From contig CAZHVS010000014.1 in assembly GCA_964536015.1 (NCBI GenBank), positions 1 through 64,000 of the forward strand: DNA of 64,000 nucleotides. Direction: 5' to 3'. The stretch comes from CAZHVS01 sp964536015 (GTDB lineage: Bacteria > Bacteroidota > Ignavibacteria > Ignavibacteriales > Ignavibacteriaceae). The position numbers and the translations under genes were made by a program. Shown in pieces: positions 54,695 to 63,045 of the stretch (the first letter of the stretch is position 1; the number at the start of each line of letters is the position of its first letter). The notes beneath the pieces were generated by a model. It had not been told where the DNA came from and did no database searches. It was given only the letters and a program-made list of their open reading frames with translations.

Positions 54695-55023
54695 ATGCAG
54701 TATGATTTAGAAGATAGAACTTTAAAATTCTCGAAAGATTTAGTTGAATTTATTAGAAAAGTAAATCAGGATATTCCGAATTCTGAGATCAGTAAACAAC
54801 TTGTTCGGGCTTCGGGTTCGGTTGGTGCAAATTATATTGAAGCTAAAAAGATTTTGTAATGAGAATAAAGAGTTGCCGTAAAGAAGCTAAAGAGTCAAGA
54901 TATTGGCTAAGACTAATAAAATATTTCGACTACCAAGAAGAAGAAAATAAACGGTTGATTCAAGAAGCAACAGAGCTGATGAAGATATTCGGTGCTATTC
55001 TTGAAAAGTCGAAATTAAACTAA
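54695..55023 (+). pseudogene. Frameshifted four-helix-bundle protein (23S rRNA intervening-sequence type)
   Basis: The first frame (54695-54859, 54 codons) reads MQYDLEDRTLKFSKDLVEF ... KQLVRASGSVGANYIEA, the classic start of four-helix-bundle/S23 proteins. It stops at TAA 54857. A second frame (to TAA 55021) carries KDFVMRIKSCRKEAKESRYW, LRLIKY and ATELMKIFGAILEKSK, the family's second half. About three residues expected at the joint are missing, so a small deletion that also shifted frame is likely. It sits between hdrA and mvhD, where it looks like an intruder. Confidence 0.78.
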
Positions 55024-55064
55024 TATTTATAAATTATTATTTAGGATTTTAAGAAAGGATAATT

Positions 55065-55541
55065 ATGAGTGAAACAAAATTTGAACCTAAGATAGCAGCT
55101 TTTGTATGTCAGTGGTGTACTTATACAGGAGCAGATTTAGCTGGTACAAGCCGATTAAAGTATGAGCCAAATGTAAGAATTGTCCGTCTTCCCTGTACTG
55201 GAAGAATTGATTTTTCTTTTATTGTTAAAGCATTTGAAAGCGGTGCTGATGGAGTTCTTGTAAGCGGATGCCATCCTAACGACTGCCATTACAATGCAGG
55301 AAACTTTCACGCAAGAAGAAGGTTTGCTGTATTAAGAAAACTTCTTGAGTTTGTTGGAATTGATCCCAAGCGTGTACAATTTAGCTGGGTTTCTGCTGCC
55401 GAAGGCGGTAAATGGCGAGATGTTGTTAACTCTGTTACCGACGAAGTTAGGAAACTTGGTCCTTTTACAAGTTACCAGGATTTGATTAAAAAATCGTATC
55501 CATCGCAGGTAGAAAAATTTGAAGTTGATAACTCAAAGTAA
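55065..55541 (+). CDS. mvhD: MvhD/FlpD-like [2Fe-2S] subunit
   Basis: 158 residues, full family length, preceded by AAAGGATAA. Cysteine motifs are FVCQWCTYTGADLAGTSR, RLPCTGRIDFSFI and SGCHPNDCHYNAGNFHARRR, the conserved set that binds [2Fe-2S]. MvhD passes electrons from a hydrogenase, formate dehydrogenase or other donor to HdrA. Here the donor subunit is not seen. Downstream, where an iron-sulfur/FrhB-like gene is often found, there is only a 31-codon fragment followed by secreted-protein cassettes. Confidence 0.92.
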   Translation: MSETKFEPKIAAFVCQWCTYTGADLAGTSRLKYEPNVRIVRLPCTGRIDFSFIVKAFESGADGVLVSGCHPNDCHYNAGNFHARRRFAVLRKLLEFVGIDPKRVQFSWVSAAEGGKWRDVVNSVTDEVRKLGPFTSYQDLIKKSYPSQVEKFEVDNSK

Positions 55542-55570
55542 TTCAGAGATTTAGAAATGAACTTAATAAT

Positions 55571-55666
55571 ATGAAACCAAACGAATTAGCAAAAGATTTT
55601 CTACAAAGCGGAAAAATTTCTGTGGTAGTTGACTATACCAATGATTCAGATAAGGCAAACTATTAA
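55571..55666 (+). pseudogene. Gene-5'-end fragment, copy 1 (31 codons)
   Basis: The frame reads MKPNELAKDFLQSGKISVVV and then diverges (DYTNDSDKANY). It is homologous to copies at 59223 and 62919. It lies 29 bp after mvhD and 5 bp before the first FG-GAP gene. The pattern GK(I/V)SVVVGY..GT resembles the N-terminus of iron-sulfur/FrhB-like proteins that follow mvhD elsewhere (recalled, not aligned). This copy is the most diverged. Confidence 0.6.
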
Positions 55667-55671
55667 AATTT

Positions 55672-57384
55672 ATGATGCAACTTTATAAAATGCACATATT
55701 GTTCATTACAGCTTATTTAGTTTTGTTTGGCATTTTGCTTACTGCCCAAACAAAGGAAGAGTTACTAATCCAGTTTAAAAAACAACCTGGATTAAAATTG
55801 GAAGAAGTTAAAAACGGCTTGTACAGAATTAATTATAATGATGGAACAGTGAAGCATTATGATTTTAATGATTTTAATGACACCTATAGCTTAGATACCA
55901 TCCCCACTACCGATATTACACTTAATTTAATAGACACATCTTTATACACTAACCAATTTCAGTTTTGGAAAGAAGTTCCTCTCTCTGCCGGACAACATAG
56001 AACTCCATTTTTTGCGGATGTAAACAAAAATGCACTTACCGAATTTTATGGTCTTTATAAGGATTTTAATACACCATTTAGTCCAATGCCATTAAATATC
56101 TTTGAAATTGATTCTACTTTACAGTTATTTAAACGAAAGTATATTTATCCCGACACGATAATTATTGCTGTTAACTACTACGATATACAGGGAAATGGCA
56201 CAAGGCTGTTAGTCGCACATAATAATGGTTTAACAAAAAGTTATTTTTTTATAAAAAATAATGATACTTCTTTTGCAACAACAATTATGTTTGAGTATAA
56301 TGCCAACACACAGATGAACGCAGTAAACTTCGGTGATTATAATAAAAATAGTTTGACCGATTTGATTTATTCAACAATCGGGCACACCCATTTAAGTTTA
56401 TTAGAGTATAATCCAATGATTAATAATTTTTATATATCATTCACCTATGATGATACCACAGAAGGAGACGCCCAAGGATTTTCAATTGGTGATTTTGATA
56501 ATGATGATAGAACAGAATTTGTACTCGGTACAATACACGGGAAAATACATATTTTTGAAGCAAACGATTCAAATTATTCTAAAGTATGGAGTGGAACCAT
56601 TCCAACATATCACGCTTACTGGCATTGCGTAACTAATGATTTTAATAAAAATGGTAAAAAAGAATTCTGGGTTTTTGGGGAGGCTTTTTATTCTGGAGTT
56701 CCATATCAAAAATTGTTTTGCTTTGAAAGTATTGGTGATAATAATTATAAACCCATTTATCAAATAAATATCAAAAATTCTTTTTCATTAACATCAGAAG
56801 GATGCAAAGCTATTGACTTTGATAAGGATGGTGAAGATGAGCTTTTAATTACTGTTGATGGGTACACATTAATTTGTAAATATTTGAGAAATAACTGGAA
56901 GTTAATTGCATTCAAACAGCTTTATATGTTTGGACAAGGGGGAATTTCAGAAGGATCAAATTTAGCTGATTTGGATAATGATGGGAAAATGGAATTAATA
57001 GTTAGTCAGGAAATATACCAGAGTCCCAACTCCAAAAGAACGACTATGATATATAAGTTTAATGACCCCAATGTTCTTAATGAAAAAATACAATCAAAAA
57101 TTAATTCGAACTCTAAAATAAGTATTTATCCTAATCCATTAAATTCAGAATCAAGAATAATAATAAATTCCATATTCAATGCTTCTTATTCATTAAATAT
57201 CTATAATATTCTTGGTGAAAAAATATTCGATCTCGGGTCGTTCTTGCCCCAAAATAATTTTATTGAGATTCAGTTTAATCTGAACAGAAGTATTGGTGGT
57301 TCTCCAGTTGCTACGGGCATATATCTATTAATTGCACATTCAGAAAGTGAAATTCTAACAACAAAAATTCTGTATACAAAATGA
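55672..57384 (+). CDS. FG-GAP/VCBS-repeat exported protein with T9SS-like tail (cassette 1, gene A1)
   Basis: The protein has 570 residues. A second ATG at 55675 is possible. A signal peptide (HILFITAYLVLFGILLTAQ) is followed by FG-GAP-type repeats with calcium-loop-like acidic motifs: GDYNKNSLTD, GDFDNDDRTEFVLG, NDFNKNGKKEFWVFG, DFDKDGEDELLIT and ADLDNDGKMELIVS. These form a propeller. The last ~85 residues (ISIYPNPLNSESRIIINS, IYNILGEKIF, ILYTK) are a degenerate sorting domain lacking the full NPFNPST. It is a paralogue of A2 (59328-61106). The stop overlaps the next frame by 4 bp (ATGA). Confidence 0.82.
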   Translation: MMQLYKMHILFITAYLVLFGILLTAQTKEELLIQFKKQPGLKLEEVKNGLYRINYNDGTVKHYDFNDFNDTYSLDTIPTTDITLNLIDTSLYTNQFQFWKEVPLSAGQHRTPFFADVNKNALTEFYGLYKDFNTPFSPMPLNIFEIDSTLQLFKRKYIYPDTIIIAVNYYDIQGNGTRLLVAHNNGLTKSYFFIKNNDTSFATTIMFEYNANTQMNAVNFGDYNKNSLTDLIYSTIGHTHLSLLEYNPMINNFYISFTYDDTTEGDAQGFSIGDFDNDDRTEFVLGTIHGKIHIFEANDSNYSKVWSGTIPTYHAYWHCVTNDFNKNGKKEFWVFGEAFYSGVPYQKLFCFESIGDNNYKPIYQINIKNSFSLTSEGCKAIDFDKDGEDELLITVDGYTLICKYLRNNWKLIAFKQLYMFGQGGISEGSNLADLDNDGKMELIVSQEIYQSPNSKRTTMIYKFNDPNVLNEKIQSKINSNSKISIYPNPLNSESRIIINSIFNASYSLNIYNILGEKIFDLGSFLPQNNFIEIQFNLNRSIGGSPVATGIYLLIAHSESEILTTKILYTK

Positions 57385-57398
57385 TTATTGAGGTTATC

Positions 57399-59205
57399 AT
57401 GAAAAAATATTTATTGTTATCTCTTGTCCTATTTTCTATTACAATTTTTCCACAAAATTGGAATAATGTTGTTTCACTTAACATATCCTTGAACAATGTT
57501 TCGGGATTGGATTTATTGACTAATAAGGGCGGTAATCATCTTGCAGTGGTTGGTAATAACCAGTTGATACATTATCTGATAAATACATACGGAACAGTTA
57601 TTAGCTCATCCATTTTTGAGAATAATTATTCAGATTTCTATTATCCCAAAATTCTTGAAAATGATAATAAATTATATGTTATCTACAAAAAAAAATAACA
57701 CTATAACAATTAAAACAAGTTCTGATAATGGTGCAAACTGGTTTGCCGAAATTAATTCTTTTGAGATTAGTTCAAATTTAATAAATGGTTTTGACGCTAT
57801 TTTCTATAATAATGTACTTCATATTGTTTGGTCAACAAAAGATAATGAAGAATTTTTTGAAACTTATTATAGATATTATTATATTTCTAATTGGTCAAGT
57901 CAAATGCAAGTTACTGATTTTGAATGGCCCGATAAAACAGAAGGTGTCGGTGGATTACCATCAATTGCTGTTTCGGATGTAAATAATGTTGTCCGCGTTC
58001 ATATTAGTTTTAATTCAGGAATAGGAACTGACCCGGCAGATAATATCGGCTCTGCTGCAACAAGGGATTTTAATTATTCAACCGGCACTTGGTTAGATCC
58101 GCAAATGGTGTTTAATGATCCACCATCTGGTTCGATGCTCGAAAAAATAATTTTTTATGGCTATAACTTACAACTATTTTTTTTAGACGCACAACTAGTA
58201 ATAAAGAACGAAGAAATTGAAATAACTCCTCAGTGGTGCCATATCCAAAGAAGTGTTACAGTAACCTGGGATCCAAATAATTCAAATATCATTTCAGAGT
58301 CAGTTGTAAGATATGATCTTAAAGCTATTCCAGCTTATACAAATAATAATATCTGGTATATAAATGCTGTTTATTCAGCACTATATAATGGTTATCCAAC
58401 GATAACCCACAATAGGTATGGTTCTTCGGGTTGGTCTAATTTTATGCATTTGTCTGGTTATAATCCAAGAACATTTTGTTTAGGTTTCTCTAAGAGTTCA
58501 AATGATTTATATTCAATTTGGTTTGATGAGTCAACAACCTCTTTCAAATATTGTCACTATGATGCAAATCCATTAGCTCCACAAAATTTTAATGTATCAA
58601 CACAGGGCAACTATGCACAATTGTCTTGGACAGCAAACACAGAACCTGATATGCGATACTCGGGTTACTACAAAGTGTACAGAGCATCAACTGCAGGAGG
58701 AGTTCCTTCAACCTGGACTTATGTGGCTTCAGTGGATGCTTTTAATGGAACTATACCAGTTACTAGTTGGATTGATCCCGATCCGTGGGTAGGAAGCGGG
58801 AGCTTAAAATTATATTATAGGCTCACAGCAGTAGATAATAACAGCCACGAATCAAATCAATCGAATTATGATTGGGTATCGTGGGATGGTAGTTTCCAGA
58901 AACAAGGACAGTTGGATAACACAATTACAGAATTCAAATTAAATGAAAATTTTCCAAATCCATTTAATCCATCAACAAGAATAAGCTATCAACTTCCAAC
59001 AAAATGCTATGTAACGTTGAAGGTATATAATGTATTAGGAGGTCTTGTAAGTGAACTTGTAAATGAAGTAAAAGAAGAGGGAAAGTACTACGTTAACTTT
59101 AATGCTGCAGATTTACCAAGTGGGATATATATCTATACAATGCAAGCCACAAGCAATAGTTCAATTATTTTTTCACAAACCAAAAATATGATTTTAATTA
59201 AATAA
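57399..59205 (+). pseudogene. Asp-box/FN3 exported protein with T9SS tail, frameshifted at an A9 run (cassette 1, gene B1)
   Basis: The start at ATG 57399 is preceded by GAGG. The signal peptide is MKKYLLLSLVLFSITIFPQ. The first frame ends at TAA 57686-57688 immediately after nine A (57677-57685). The rest (NNTITIKTSSDNGANWFAEI..., to 59205) continues one frame off and is intact: an Asp-box (SSDNGANW), an FN3-like domain (AQLSWTANTEPDMRYSGYYK) and a T9SS tail (NFPNPFNPSTRISY, KNMILIK). Eight A would restore the frame; alignment to B2 supports this. It may be a true pseudogene, a phase-variable gene, a slippage gene or a sequencing error. Confidence 0.75.
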
Positions 59206-59254
59206 CAAAGAGTAAAAACAATATGACACCAAACGAATTTGCAAAAGATTTACT
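58561..59254 (+). repeat. 694-bp exact direct repeat, copy 1
   Basis: Identical base for base to 62257-62950 as read line by line. It covers the FN3 and T9SS end of B1, the 17-bp spacer and the first 32 bases of the gene-fragment copy. Identity at third positions and in the spacer means recent duplication or gene conversion. Confidence 0.93.
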
Positions 59255-59324
59255 GCAAAGCGGAAAAGTTTCCGTGGTGGTTGGTGATACCGAAGATATA
59301 AGTAAAGTAAACTATAAAAACTGA
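59223..59324 (+). pseudogene. Gene-5'-end fragment, copy 2 (33 codons)
   Basis: The frame reads MTPNEFAKDLLQSGKVSVVV then GDTEDISKVNYKN. It lies between cassette 1 and cassette 2, 17 bp after B1 and 3 bp before A2. Against copy 3 it has six differences in the first 21 codons, all synonymous third-position changes, so both copies descend from sequence under protein-level selection. Confidence 0.62.
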
Positions 59325-59327
59325 AAG

Positions 59328-61106
59328 ATGCTATTTTATAAAAAACACATATTGTTTATTACTACTTATTTTATTTTAACTGGTATTTTACTTACTGCCC
59401 AAACAAAAGAAGAGCAACTAAACAAATTATATTTAAGAAAAGATATAAGAGTAACAGAAGTTGAACAAGATATTTTAAGAATTGAATATCCAGATGGCAA
59501 TTTGCAGTATAAAAATATAGGAGAATACAAACAACCAAATGAACAAAAAATAATCTACAGTCCTGATTATGATAGCACAATAATAAATGTTGCCACCTTA
59601 GACACTATGCTTTATTACCAAAAGTACCAATACTGGCAGGAAGTACCCTTGGGAAACTTTCCTACATTGCTCGTTGGAGATATAAATAATAATGGTAAAC
59701 CAGAACTATATGGACAGATGAAGAACTACACAACTGATTATACCGATATTTTAATATTTGAAATGAACCAGCAAAACGGGTTTGATTCTGTTTACAGGTA
59801 TGATAGTACTCTAATCGCTCAGGCAATCTATGATATTGATAAAGATGGAAAATTAGAAATGAGATTTAAACGAAATTATAATGATACCGTTTATAATAAC
59901 GGTTGGGGACAATACAAATTTGTACGAAAATCGACTGATAGTTCTTTTGCAAATCTTTTCGCATTTATTTTCGAACCGAATTATATTCCTACGCAGCAGA
60001 ATGATTTTTACTTTGGTGATTGGGATGGGGATCTCTTAACTGATCACTTAATAATTAGGTTGAATAATCCGCCTAGTATAAATGTTTATGAATATAATTC
60101 AAACAAATCAAATTTTGATTCTGTTTACCAGTTTAACTACAGTTTAATCTCTATATATTTTGGAGGGTTCTCAATTGGAGATTTTGATAATGATGGTAAA
60201 ACAGAATTTTTTGCTGGTAGTGTAAATGGCAAAGTCCTATCTATAGAAAACTGTGGAAATAACTGCTATGCACCGAACTGGCAAGGAGTAGTTCAGACAA
60301 ATAATGCATACCTATGTGCGGAAACAAACGACCTTGATGGAAATGGAAAAAAAGAAATCTGGATAGGAGGAGATGCTTACTATGGTGGTGTTGGAACAAC
60401 CAGAATAACTCTATTTGAAACAAATGGAAATAATAGTTATCAGGCAGTAGGAAGGATCGACCTTGTAGGAATATTCTCCTGGGATGCAGGAAACATACAA
60501 GTAGTGGATGTGGACAAAGATGGAAAGGAAGAGGTTTTACTTGGTTTGGATCAGACGGTGCTGATACTGAAATTTACTGGCAGAGCAAATCGTCAAAGAT
60601 ATGAGGTGTTTTATTATCGAAGGAATGAGCTTGAACTCAGCGGGAGAAACAGCATTTATCATGGTGCCACTCTTTATGATCTGGATGGTGACGGAAAAGA
60701 AGATTTAATAATCAATATGGACGAGGTTATTCAAAATGTTGGTTTACGATTATTTTCATACATTTATAAAGCAAACTATACAGTTGGTATAAGAGATAAT
60801 AAAAAACAACAGCCGTTAAATTTTTCTTTTCTTCCTTTATATCCTAATCCATTTAATCCAAAAACAAACATAAAATTTAACATTACCATAAATTCATTCG
60901 TGTCATTAAAAGTTTATGACATTTTAGGGAATGAAATAACGACGCTGTTCGAAAAAGAATTATCTCCCGGCAGCTATTCAATAAGTTGGGAAGCAAGAGA
61001 TGGTAACGGTCAGTTACTCCCTTCCGGGGTGTACCTATTTAGATTATCCGCCAGAGGCGGAGTAGATAGCTACACTAAAACTATTAAAACATTATTACTT
61101 AAATAA
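59328..61106 (+). CDS. FG-GAP/VCBS-repeat exported protein with T9SS sorting domain (cassette 2, gene A2)
   Basis: The protein has 592 residues. A signal peptide (KKHILFITTYFILTGILLTAQ) is followed by repeated acidic loops: GDINNNGKPELYG, YDIDKDGKLEMRF, GDWDGDLLTDHLI, GDFDNDGKTEFFAG, NDLDGNGKKEIWIGG, VDVDKDGKEEVLLG and YDLDGDGKEDLII. The FG-GAP propeller probably binds calcium. The C-terminal type A sorting domain is complete (LYPNPFNPKTNIKF, VYDILGNEITTLFE, SGVYLFRLSARGG, TLLLK). It is a paralogue of A1. The ligand is unknown. Confidence 0.86.
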   Translation: MLFYKKHILFITTYFILTGILLTAQTKEEQLNKLYLRKDIRVTEVEQDILRIEYPDGNLQYKNIGEYKQPNEQKIIYSPDYDSTIINVATLDTMLYYQKYQYWQEVPLGNFPTLLVGDINNNGKPELYGQMKNYTTDYTDILIFEMNQQNGFDSVYRYDSTLIAQAIYDIDKDGKLEMRFKRNYNDTVYNNGWGQYKFVRKSTDSSFANLFAFIFEPNYIPTQQNDFYFGDWDGDLLTDHLIIRLNNPPSINVYEYNSNKSNFDSVYQFNYSLISIYFGGFSIGDFDNDGKTEFFAGSVNGKVLSIENCGNNCYAPNWQGVVQTNNAYLCAETNDLDGNGKKEIWIGGDAYYGGVGTTRITLFETNGNNSYQAVGRIDLVGIFSWDAGNIQVVDVDKDGKEEVLLGLDQTVLILKFTGRANRQRYEVFYYRRNELELSGRNSIYHGATLYDLDGDGKEDLIINMDEVIQNVGLRLFSYIYKANYTVGIRDNKKQQPLNFSFLPLYPNPFNPKTNIKFNITINSFVSLKVYDILGNEITTLFEKELSPGSYSISWEARDGNGQLLPSGVYLFRLSARGGVDSYTKTIKTLLLK

Positions 61107-61119
61107 TCTTATAACCAAA

Positions 61120-62901
61120 ACTAAAAATAAAAAAACGAAAACCATATTGTTATGTATTTTATTTATGACAGCCCAGTTTTTGGCGCAGAGCTGGAATAAC
61201 ATAGTCACAACAACAATAAATGAACCGAATTGCGAAAGAATAGATATGTTTACTAATAAAAATGGTAATCATATTGTTATCCAAAATTCTGGTTCTACAA
61301 ACTCAATAAAATACTACCTTCTGAACAGTTCAGGAATAGTAATAAGAACCTCTGTCATCGAATCCTCTGGTGGAGCTCAATTTCCAAAGGTATCTGGCAG
61401 TAATGATAAAATTTATATTGTATACAAGTTAGGAAGTGAATTAAAAGTAAAGAAATCTACTGATGCCGGATTGAATTGGTCGACAAACATATCTTCTATT
61501 TTAATTGGAAATAATACATGTAATGGGATTGATATTGATTTTGATTTTAGTGGACTTCATCTTGTTTATGCTACACAAGATGATTTCCCGAACTTCGAGA
61601 CATATTATTACAGGTTAAATTCAAGTGATAATTGGGTAGATTTTAAAAACATTACAGATGGTACAGAAGAAGAAAATGAATATGGAGGTATGCCACGGAT
61701 AACAGTAGCAAATAATAAAGCATATGTGGTTTATAGTAATACCGGAAGTTCATGGGAAAATAACAACTATTGTTTAATAACTGGAAGAGAAAAAAATTTA
61801 ACTAATAATTTCTGGGAAGATGCATTGATTGCTTTTCAGGCAAGTCCCAATTATTCTGTAGAAAATATGGATGTTGTTATAAGATACGACGAAGAAATTT
61901 TATTTTTTTACTTATGTGGATCAATCCCACCCGACCCACCAATTCAAGAGTGGGTATGGAGAACAAGGAAGCTAGAAAAGAAGGAATGGTCAGCTTATTG
62001 TTATTTGCCGCCAGAGGAAAACCAGCTAATGACTTTTAGTCTTGCATTAAATTCTGATAAGAATCTCTTTACATTTTATTCCGTTTTGTCCGAAGGATCT
62101 ACAGTCCTTTATAAAACCATCCTAAACAATAGTGTATATACTATAGAAAGTGAAATTAAGCCACTAATTTTACAGTTAAAATCTACATCTGTAAGTAATG
62201 ATGTATTTTTAATTTGGAGAAACGAAGGGTCTGATTTTATAAGTTATCAACACTACGATGCAAATCCATTAGCTCCACAAAATTTTAATGTATCAACACA
62301 GGGCAACTATGCACAATTGTCTTGGACAGCAAACACAGAACCTGATATGCGATACTCGGGTTACTACAAAGTGTACAGAGCATCAACTGCAGGAGGAGTT
62401 CCTTCAACCTGGACTTATGTGGCTTCAGTGGATGCTTTTAATGGAACTATACCAGTTACTAGTTGGATTGATCCCGATCCGTGGGTAGGAAGCGGGAGCT
62501 TAAAATTATATTATAGGCTCACAGCAGTAGATAATAACAGCCACGAATCAAATCAATCGAATTATGATTGGGTATCGTGGGATGGTAGTTTCCAGAAACA
62601 AGGACAGTTGGATAACACAATTACAGAATTCAAATTAAATGAAAATTTTCCAAATCCATTTAATCCATCAACAAGAATAAGCTATCAACTTCCAACAAAA
62701 TGCTATGTAACGTTGAAGGTATATAATGTATTAGGAGGTCTTGTAAGTGAACTTGTAAATGAAGTAAAAGAAGAGGGAAAGTACTACGTTAACTTTAATG
62801 CTGCAGATTTACCAAGTGGGATATATATCTATACAATGCAAGCCACAAGCAATAGTTCAATTATTTTTTCACAAACCAAAAATATGATTTTAATTAAATA
62901 A
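61120..62901 (+). CDS. Asp-box/FN3 exported protein with T9SS sorting domain (cassette 2, gene B2); start uncertain
   Basis: The only usual initiators are TTG 61147 and later ATG 61165, and both truncate the signal peptide. In frame upstream, codons from 61123 encode KNKKTKTILLCILFMTAQ, a perfect signal N-region, but the preceding codon (61120) is ACT, not ATG. The gene may therefore have lost its start. The body has an Asp-box (STDAGLNWS), an FN3-like domain and a T9SS tail identical to those of B1 over 694 bp. From TTG 61147 it is 584 residues. A paralogue of B1 with an intact frame. Confidence 0.78.
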   Translation, partial: TKNKKTKTILLCILFMTAQFLAQSWNNIVTTTINEPNCERIDMFTNKNGNHIVIQNSGSTNSIKYYLLNSSGIVIRTSVIESSGGAQFPKVSGSNDKIYIVYKLGSELKVKKSTDAGLNWSTNISSILIGNNTCNGIDIDFDFSGLHLVYATQDDFPNFETYYYRLNSSDNWVDFKNITDGTEEENEYGGMPRITVANNKAYVVYSNTGSSWENNNYCLITGREKNLTNNFWEDALIAFQASPNYSVENMDVVIRYDEEILFFYLCGSIPPDPPIQEWVWRTRKLEKKEWSAYCYLPPEENQLMTFSLALNSDKNLFTFYSVLSEGSTVLYKTILNNSVYTIESEIKPLILQLKSTSVSNDVFLIWRNEGSDFISYQHYDANPLAPQNFNVSTQGNYAQLSWTANTEPDMRYSGYYKVYRASTAGGVPSTWTYVASVDAFNGTIPVTSWIDPDPWVGSGSLKLYYRLTAVDNNSHESNQSNYDWVSWDGSFQKQGQLDNTITEFKLNENFPNPFNPSTRISYQLPTKCYVTLKVYNVLGGLVSELVNEVKEEGKYYVNFNAADLPSGIYIYTMQATSNSSIIFSQTKNMILIK

Positions 62902-62950
62902 CAAAGAGTAAAAACAATATGACACCAAACGAATTTGCAAAAGATTTACT
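62257..62950 (+). repeat. 694-bp exact direct repeat, copy 2
   Basis: Second copy of 58561-59254, offset 3696 bp. It ends inside the third gene-fragment copy, after which differences appear at third codon positions. Confidence 0.93.
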
Positions 62951-63035
62951 ACAAAGCGGCAAGGTTTCCGTTGTTGTTGGATATACCGATGGTACTATCC
63001 CTGGCAAAACACAAACTTTAATACGTTTTATTTAA
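62919..63035 (+). pseudogene. Gene-5'-end fragment, copy 3 (38 codons)
   Basis: The frame reads MTPNEFAKDLLQSGKVSVVV, then GYTDGTIPGKTQTLIRFI before TAA. It extends the similarity to GY..GT....T...R typical of mvhD-associated iron-sulfur/FrhB-like proteins (recalled pattern), so it may be closest to the ancestral gene. No continuation is seen in any frame after 63035. The spacer before it is identical to that before copy 2. Confidence 0.62.
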
Positions 63036-63045
63036 TTGACCTTAT

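Noticed and set aside
58592..62488. Two identical 66-codon frames (58592-58792 and 62288-62488)
   Set aside because: They are out-of-frame readings inside the 694-bp repeat, which codes for FN3/T9SS sequence in another frame.
55571..63035. Insertion sequence or transposon carrying the cassettes
   Set aside because: No transposase, integrase or terminal inverted repeats were found; duplication by recombination is the simpler reading so far.
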